NCBI RefSeq assembly: GCF_000004075.3
Contig: NC_026655.2
Span: 15,919,489 to 15,983,488 of the forward strand
Length of the DNA: 64,000 nucleotides
Source: Cucumis sativus
Taxonomy: Eukaryota; Streptophyta; Magnoliopsida; Cucurbitales; Cucurbitaceae
Reading direction: 5' to 3'
The translations under genes were made by a program, and so were the position numbers. Below, piece by piece: positions 56,900 through 64,000 of this stretch. Numbering within the stretch: position 1 is the stretch's first letter; each line of letters opens with the position of its first letter. The notes beneath the pieces were generated by a model. That model was not told the DNA's origin. It ran no database searches and worked only from the letters and a program-made list of their open reading frames with translations.

Positions 56900-59800
56900 A
56901 TGGTGATCTCCAGCAGTAATTCTCATAGTAAGGAAGTATCTATCAGGAAGAGGATTGCCAGCATGTAAGGCAGACTCTACTGCTGTACTTCTTGTTTCCA
57001 TGCTTCGTGCTTGTTAAATTCTTATGCACGTACTGTGGCATCATGTAATTGCATTTATCATACTAGCCATCGGGTGCAACATTCGTAGTCTTCCGGCTCC
57101 CTCTTCTAACCTTAGTTTTCCTCTTGGAAGTAACTCTAAGTTTTTTTTTGTGAGACCCTGTGGTGAATAAAGTTCAAAGTAGGTTAGACTATTAGAAGAA
57201 ATGTTTTTTTTCTAAAGCTGGAAAACTTACCCTGATTAGATCAGTCTTGAGTGGTATTCCTATTTACTCTCTTTGGGAAGGGCTAGAGGAAGGGAAAGGA
57301 AAAGGGTCACACTTAGTTACATGGAGGTTATCTGGAGGTTAGTTTCCATGGGTTTTGAAATTGGGAATCATAAGGTGTGAAAAGAAACTTTGTTAGCTAA
57401 ATGGCTGTGGCGTTTTTTCTCTGAGCCTGGTTCTTTGTGGCACAGGGTCATTGCTAGTAAATATGGCTATCATCACTTTGAGTGGTTGAATAAAGAGGTT
57501 AAAGGTACTCATGGAAATTTGTGGAAAGATATTTTGAAACACCTCCCTTCTCTTGTTCACTTGGTTCGTTGTGTAGTGGGGGAAGGGAGAGTTGTGTACT
57601 TTTGGAAGATCACTGGTGTGGGAAAGACCTTTTGTGCATTGTTTCCTCGACTATATCATTTGTCACTCCTAAAAAATCATTTTGTTGTGACTTTCTCTTG
57701 TGGTCAGCTGTTGTATATTTTCCTTTGGGTTATGGCCCATTTTTTCCGATAAGGATAGGGAAGCAATGTTTATGACTGCTTTTCTCTCTTTGCCTAAAGG
57801 TAACTCCTTTAGACGTGGTAGAAGGATGCAAGATTTTGAAGCCCCAATCCTTCGAAAAAGTTCTTGTGCAAGAATTTCTTTTAATGTTCGGTTGATCCTT
57901 CTCCCTTAGGAGTTTTATTCTTTACGATGCTTTGGAGGATTAAGAACCCTAAGAAAGTGAAGTTCGGCTCGTGAGGAAGATGTCTTCGCTTGTTGAGCCT
58001 TTTTGATGTGTTCTCTGTTAGAAGGCAAAGGAGTCAATCATATTCTCTGTCGTTATGATGAATTGTGTCTGGGATTCTTTTCTCTAGACGTTTGGTGTGT
58101 GAATGCGCATTATAGAGATATTAGTGCTACAGTCAAGGAGTTGCACCTCAATTTTCCTTCTTGGGAAAAAGGTTGTTTTTTATAGTTTGCTACAGTGTGA
58201 TGTGATCTTACAAGTCTATGGGGTGAGCGGAATTGTAGAGGGTGTTTAGGGGAGTGGAAAGGGATTCTAAGCAAATTTGGTCTCTCATTCACTTTCATGT
58301 TTCTCTGGGGCCTTTCATAAAAGTTTCTAAACATTCTATAGGGCATTATTTTGCATAGGTGGAGCCCTTTCTTGAAAGATAACTTTATTTTTGTGGGTTT
58401 GTTTTTTGTATGTCGTATTCTTTTGTTTTTTCTCAATGTTTTCATTTTAAAGAAAAGTCCATACTAGTCTTCTCTTAGCTTTCATTATCTTTACGAACGA
58501 GATAGAAAAGGGGGAAACGCTAGTGTAATCCTAAGTCACCGGACGAAAATATGATTCACTTAATGCATGTTTCATTGCACCTTCGGACCTAGGCAGTCTT
58601 GGAAATCTTCTTTGAACCTCCAGACCGCTCCGACCGAGCAGTGAATTTATAGGGCAGAGGCTAAAAGTTTGGTCTCTCAAACTTTTGTTAAGCAGTTCTG
58701 GGTTAAAGAGGTAGAGGCCAATCTGTCATCGCTTTCTGCCCTTTCTTTGTTCCTCATCGGATACCATACCCTTGTTTTTCAGTAGTTAGAGAGGTTAGCG
58801 TCTTCTGTTATTCTAGCGTGCCTTTGTGGAGATGCTAAGCTTAACACATGTTTAGATGCTTATAATCATATAGAACTAAGTATGAAGAACCTAGAGACTT
58901 TTAATTTTTGATAAAGATGTCAATTTTTTAGAAGGCTTTGGGCCTATTTCCAAGGTCTCAAAACTTTGTGAGTGGATTGAAGATGGATTTCTCTTATATC
59001 AGTTCCACGGGGGTAAAATTTTGATTGTAATTTTTCAAATCAGTAATTTGAATTGAATTCATTCCATGTTTAGATGGCAGACATCGAAATTTAGTAAATG
59101 TCTGAGACTGAAATGTTTTCGGTGATCCTATTTTATAGATTCAACAAGAGAGAGGAAGATTTCTCATCCCTGAGAGAGTACAATGATTATCTCGAAGAAG
59201 TGGAGGACATGAGTACGCTCTTATAGAATGGTTAATATATTTCAATGCTTGGAATCATATTTGACCATGAAAACTCTATTTTGCAGCTTTTAACTTGATT
59301 GAAGGCATTGATGTTCAAGCTATTGAAGCAAAAATTGCTAGGTATCAGGAAGAAAATGCGGAACAAATCATGATCAACCGTGCTCGCAAGGTACCTGGTG
59401 TATTACTGTTTGTGTACTCCTTGTCTTCACATCTAGCACGAAATTGCGGATTTTGGTGCTTAACCAACTGTTTGTTTTCCTTTTTCTTTTTAACTTCAGA
59501 CATATCTGCCCCTTGAACTCGTTCCTTATGGTTTACAGAGTCACTGAAAGGTTAATGACAATTGTTAAACTATTGATAGGCTGAAGAATACGCTGCAGCC
59601 CTTGCAGCAAGCAAGGGAATTCCTGCACAGGCAGATAATGATGGGGTGAGCTCATTTTCTGTTTATAAATTATAATTGCTCATAGTTAACTGTCACTTCT
59701 CTTTTCCCTTTATGATTGCTTAATAACACTGTCGACAATGTCTTCTTCAAGTAGAAATTGTCTTCTGCACTGGATTTAACTTGTCAACACCAATCGTTTG

Positions 59801-60316
59801 CACCTTATCATCTAGTTTCTCACAAATAATCAAATAATCAACTGCAAGTAGAAATGTCTAATGCATTGGATTTAACTTCTAACACTAATCGAGTGGAGTG
59901 GACACCATTTGCTGTACCTTATCATCTAGTTTTTCAGAAATAATCAACTTATTACTACATGATCCATGAATGTTTCTTTAAGAATGAGTTGGGCTAGGAG
60001 TGGGACTAGGACAGGTGAAAGTGTTCTCATAATGTACAATTGATTGCTATTGCAGGCTGCAGATCAAAGTTTCCAAGCAGGATTAAGCACAGGCACACAA
60101 GGTCAGTACGCACCTACATTTGCTGGAGGGCAGCCACGGCCTACAGGCCAACCAGTGCCCCTAGGTGCCGGTCCTGACATGCAGGGCTATGGGCTTGACG
60201 ATGAGGAGATGTTAAGGCTCAGAGCAGAGAGAGGTGGAAGGGCTGGTGGATGGAGTGTAGAGTTCAGCAGAAAGCGTGCACTTGAAGAAGCCTTTGGAAG
60301 TATTTGGATATGCTAG
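56900..60316 (+). CDS. MAT1: MAT1-like CDK-activating kinase assembly factor
   Basis: MAT1 stabilises the CDK-activating kinase (CDKD-cyclin H) and links it to TFIIH. Five exons join in phase: 56900-56964, 59139-59212, 59287-59390, 59580-59645 and 60056-60316, encoding 189 residues. The start MVISSSNSHSKEVSIRKRIA is followed by FNKREEDFSSLREYNDYLEE across the first splice and NAEQIMINRARK in exon 3, the MAT1 central coiled-coil region. The C-terminal part (MLRLRAERGGRAGGWSVEFS, then KRALEEAFGSIW) matches the MAT1 C-terminal, CAK-contacting segment. No Cys/His RING pattern is present, unlike animal MAT1; the similarly short Arabidopsis gene At4g30820, as I recall, also lacks it. Intron 1 (2.2 kb) hosts a LINE fragment. 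The gene is convergent with the ASG1-like gene 340 bp downstream. Confidence 0.92.
57170..58450 (+). mobile_element. LINE fragment in intron 1 of the MAT1-like gene
   Basis: Decayed RT C-terminus and zinc-binding region: KLTLIRSVLSGIPIYSLW near 57220-57290, LLAKWLWRFFSEPGSLWHRV at about 57393-57452, then HLPSLVHLVRCVVGEGRVVY. It ends near the TTTTGTATGTCGTATTCTTT 3' terminus at about 58400-58440. Several frameshifts and stops. Same strand as the host gene and as the fragment at 55920-56710, but covering a longer portion, so it is an independent insertion. Confidence 0.85.
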
Positions 60317-60655
60317 GTTTTTGCTCATATCTTCTTAGAAGGCAAACTAATTTAGGCACATGAGACTATGTTTAGTTATAAAGAGGAGTTTCAGTGGTAA
60401 AGATTAATAGAGGGGTAGTAACCTAAAAAGTCTATTGGACACTTTGGGAGGCAACTAACATGTTCAACAAATTTAAGGAATTAGAACAATTCATTTCAAA
60501 CCCAATTCTGTGTACAATGCTTGTGTTCTGTGGTCAATTGTAATAAGAGCTGTGGACCTAATAGAAGAATTTTTACACGCAAAGGGTTTCTTCTACGTGC
60601 TACAGTTACCAGAACCCCCCACAATCCTATTTCAAGACTTTGGAAGTTAAATAAT

Positions 60656-63600
60656 TTAATCTTGACCTTCATCACCATCCGAAATGTCAAATAAGAACTT
60701 AGGGAGGGATGCAATTCGAGGAAGATGCAACAATAATTCCCCATATGAATCTTTCCTTGACATAGCTGAGGCTTGTATGCTTCCAGAATCAGTGGGTTGA
60801 ATATGAGTTTGCTCTTCAATATTCTTGCCATCTCTCAACTCCGCATTATCCTTGAGCTGAGCGTCATCTTTGTTATTGGGTCCGTCATAGTTTTCACCAT
60901 TGGTTTGGGAACTTTGAACAGGTTCTTTCTGCAACAGGCAGCAGAGAGAATTGACTCTTGACATGAGTGATACCTCATCAGAAGTTGCTGACAATTGATT
61001 GTCACTCAGCAAGTATTGTGCAATGTCATCCAACATAGCTTGGTATTCCTCTGAACCATCGTCCACAAAAGGTGTTTTTGTAGAAGCCATTTGTTCTGTA
61101 ATATGATGTCCTATGTGATTTACAAGGTCACTCATTGACATGGATGGATGAAGCCCCGGAACTTTTATCTGCTCCCAGTTTATTGGCTTGCCGGTAACTT
61201 TAGTACTTCTATTCTCTTCAATCTCACGAGCATCCATCACTGATGTACAAAAACGTAGTGGGTGACACTGATTAGAAGATAACGTTGGAAATTGAGCTAT
61301 ATAGAGAATATATATATAAATTATTTAATCTTCCAAACACGTCCTCAGAATAGATATCTGTCCATTTTCAAAAATAGGGAAAAAGTGAATGAAATGCAAG
61401 AGATTTTGGGAGAAAAAGCTGGAGGGTACTACCAAAAAAAATTGGAAACCAGGACAGTGACGTTTATGAATGCTGGATGATAAGCAGATCAGGTGTAGGA
61501 TGCTATTGTCATGCACAAGTTCTTTAATAATCAAGTCTAGTTTAATTGACTAGTAGTTTGATTACCTTAAGACACAGAGAGGAAAAGGGGCAGAGAAGTA
61601 TGTATTGGCTATGTTCCATCATATTCTTTCTGCCCCTTCTCTAGATTAAAGGTAAGGTGCTTAGCTAATGGAGATTACCATTTTTCATGCGTAGACCAAC
61701 TTGCAAGTTCAATGTACCTGAGCTGGGGGAAGGTGCCTTCACAGTGAAAGGCTCGAACACCATTTGAGGGGAAGCCTGTTCTATCGTCAATGAAGTCGCA
61801 GCAGTTGATGAAACTACATCCTGGAAAGCAGAAAGTAGAGATTGATTGCCATTCACTGCTTGCTCCGAACCTCGGATGCTGGCTTGCTCCAAAGTAAACG
61901 TTGAGGCTCTTGGTTCAAAATATGGAGAACCCAACACAATCTCTGGCTGTCGGCTTAAGAAGTTCAGGCGCGAGTCACATTGAATGAGCTTTTCAAAATG
62001 CTTGTTTAGAAGCCCATAAGGACATTGCAGAGAATGCTCCCTATATACCACAAATCAAATTTACATAGGGTAGTTGTAATGGATTATCATTTGAGAAATG
62101 ATAATTAAAGATATAGCAACATTTAAAAAAAATTACAAATATAGTAAAACTATCGCTGATAGACTTCTATTACTGATAGACTCGTATGATATATCGGTGA
62201 TAGACCAATTTTTACAACATAATCTATCAGTGATAGACTCTATCATTGATATAATTTGACAAATTTTGCTATATTTGCAATTTTTATAAAATGTTAAATG
62301 TTAATTGTTAAATTTACAACTATCTCATTTACATAAATATAATACCCTTAGAATATTCTAGCTAAATTTGTTTGCAACTATCCTAGTAAAGAGGAAGTTA
62401 TGCTCAAGCAATTACAAAATATTCTTCTCATACATGTTTTGCCATTTTCTTCCGTCTAGTTTCGTTTAAAACAATCGGCGAAATGACAAAAAAAAACATT
62501 ATGTATATCATCCGTACAAAATCCTCCAATTAAGATGCAGCTTCTAATAAGACAGACACTTACCTATCAATACAGAAATTATGTCGCATATTAAATTCTA
62601 AACTAGCAAAACCCAAATATCATTCTTATCAAGATTATCCTATCAATACAGAAATTATGTCGCATATTAAATTTTAAACTAGCAAAACCCAAATATCATT
62701 CTTATCAAGATTATCGCTATGAAGTGCTTCCCAACAATTTGGACCCCAAAGCTGAGGAAAATGAAATGAGAAAGGCGAAGATTTACCTCTGTATACTGGC
62801 CTCACCATCAGTAAAATCAGCTGTTGCTTGCCACAAAGTGTGCTTTCTTGGTTGAGGGTTGGTCTCCCTGAAGAAAAGAGGCTGTCTAGCCAGCTGCACT
62901 AGCCAAGCAGACCAAGACTAAGTAAATCATCAAACACAATTTAGAAGGGAAAATCCATAAATAATGATGGGAGTCAATACCACAACATTTAATATAGCAG
63001 GTCCATCATCAGGACAATTCGCTTTTAATCCCATAATATCAGACCATTGTATCTCTATTTTACTCTTGAGTCCACCCTCAAGGATTTCCCACACAAGCTT
63101 ATGCTTAGCATAGTAACACTTGGCCACTAAATCACCTTCATGTCTTGATTTATACTGTCATCAGAAAAAAAACGTCAGTTAAATACTTTGGAAAACCCAA
63201 AAATAGTAGGACATCAATATCTGACAATTTAATAAAGACCTCCCAACGTCCAATCTTTAAATGTGAAGCTGGGAAGTTTGAAGCCTTTAGTTTCTCATTG
63301 GTACCCGGCACGGTAGCGTCCTGGCTTTCTGCTTTAACCACGAAGTCAAAAGTTTCAGCGTTTGAAGGTCCAGCAGCAGTGGTCGAACTTCCCTGTGAAA
63401 GCTTCATTTGAATTAAATCCAACAGTGACGGGCTCTTCCTTAACACCAAACCAAGAGGACTAGGCTCATCAAGTGGATTATTGTGAGAAGAAGTTGAAGA
63501 TAATGTGTCAGATCTCAAAACAGACTGCTGCTAATCCACGAACAACCAGAATTTCATTAATTAACTTCGACTTCAGAAAGAACAATACAAACACTAACAG

Positions 63601-63983
63601 TTATGTTAAAGCCGATTAAGATTCACTAAGAATTTTGCAACTGAGACAATGCAACTATTCAGTTCTAATCCAAATCTCAAAAAGCAACAGAATACTCCAA
63701 CTGTAGCATACAAATTACAAATTGAAAAATGGAAAAATAAATAGAGTAGTAATTTGAATACAACGGCCGGAGACGAAAATTTTCAATTTCTTTATCAATC
63801 GCTATCATTCAAGTAAACTAGATAGAAGCGAAAGAGATTTAAAAAAAAAAAAACCTTATGAAAATCAGGCTTAAACCGCTTGTCCGATTGAGCATGCTCG
63901 TGATGAAAAGAATCATCACACTCCCGCTTCACCGGCGATTTATCGGGAAACAGCGTGATATGGGAATCCAGAAACTGCACCAT
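60656..63983 (-). CDS. ASG1-like protein (ALTERED SEED GERMINATION 1 family)
   Basis: A plant-specific protein related to Arabidopsis ASG1 (At2g24100) and At4g30780, reported in germination/abiotic stress responses; the molecular function is unclear. Six exons join in phase: 63855-63983, 63240-63530, 62981-63154, 62787-62893, 61679-62040 and 60656-61239, encoding 548 residues. The first ATG leaves only 17 bases of leader in the window. Key blocks are SHITLFPDKSPVKRE, LRKSPSLLDLIQMKLSQ, ASNFPASHLKIGRWE, then EGDLVAKCYYAKHKLVWEIL with KIEIQWSDIMGLKANCPDDG and LLNKHFEKLIQCDSRLNFLS, which form the conserved PH-like core. The C-terminal 200 residues are acidic and low-conservation. The donor after exon 2 (GAG|GTCTTT) is weak. 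Intron 4 contains a MITE-like element and a 76-bp duplication. Confidence 0.9.
62118..62295. repeat. MITE-like element with about 32-bp terminal inverted repeats in an ASG1 intron
   Basis: The left end AACATTTAAAAAAAATTACA (continuing AATATAGTAAAA) is matched, inverted, by the right end TTTTGCTATATTTGCAATTT (continuing TTATAAAATGTT) with only a few mismatches. The roughly 110-bp interior repeats CTATC(A/G)(C/G)TGATAGAC-type palindromic motifs. It is the best preserved of several related copies in the window. No coding capacity; the target-site duplication is not clear. Confidence 0.8.
62563..62714. repeat. 76-bp tandem duplication in ASG1 intron 4
   Basis: Two head-to-tail copies start CCTATCAATACAGAAATTAT and end CATTCTTATCAAGATTATC. 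They differ at about one base (ATTCTAAAC versus ATTTTAAAC), so the event is recent. It lies between exons 4 and 5 of the ASG1-like gene. Confidence 0.93.
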
Positions 63984-64000
63984 TGAATATAGGAAAAGGA

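Noticed and set aside
57390..57909. Several 70-120 codon open frames read as possible genes
   Set aside because: They are broken frames of one LINE (RT end and zinc-binding region) lying within intron 1 of the MAT1-like gene.

Overview
The window is nuclear DNA from a dicot plant. The evidence is intron-rich genes with GT-AG splice sites, AT-rich intergenic DNA, an intron-containing plant elongator tRNA-Met, and plant-only families (eIFiso4G, QWRF/AUGMIN8, GTD-binding/DUF593, a P-class PPR protein, a non-RD LRR receptor kinase). The character of the repeats, including a family built on GATAGA-type inverted motifs, suggests a cucurbit such as Cucumis. That species assignment is an inference. 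All protein names rest on residues read here and on remembered families; no search was run.

Layout. 1-2.5 kb: 5' half of an eIF(iso)4G gene (minus), running off the left edge. 5.1 kb: tRNA-Met(CAT). 6.3-11.9 kb: an AUGMIN subunit 8/QWRF gene (minus) with a probable long 5'-UTR intron. 12-24.8 kb: gene-poor, AT-rich DNA with a few GC-richer, possibly retroelement-derived islands. 25-27 kb: a GTD-binding myosin-receptor-like gene (plus). 29.6-36.8 kb: a composite repeat-rich island. In order it holds a telomere-like array, two exons of a TIM44-like pseudogene, a roughly 170-bp satellite with a three-monomer higher-order period, four more TIM44-like exons in the wrong order relative to the first two, a LINE fragment, and a 5'-truncated decayed LRR receptor kinase. 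42.6-45.7 kb: the intact paralogue of that kinase on the opposite strand. 51.6-54.2 kb: an intronless PPR gene (minus), divergent from a MAT1-like CAK assembly factor gene (plus, 55.4-60.3 kb) whose introns hold two LINE fragments. 60.7-64 kb: an ASG1-like gene (minus), convergent with MAT1 and almost complete.

The intact genes are ordinary housekeeping or signalling genes: translation initiation, microtubule nucleation, myosin cargo binding, receptor signalling, organelle RNA processing, CDK-activating kinase assembly and seed stress response. They do not form a pathway. As I recall Arabidopsis gene order, they do correspond to the duplicated blocks At2g24050-At2g24140 and At4g30710-At4g30830. 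The block therefore looks ancient, and the telomere-like/satellite/TIM44 island looks like a later insertion inside it rather than a chromosome-fusion scar. That island is the most unusual part of the window.
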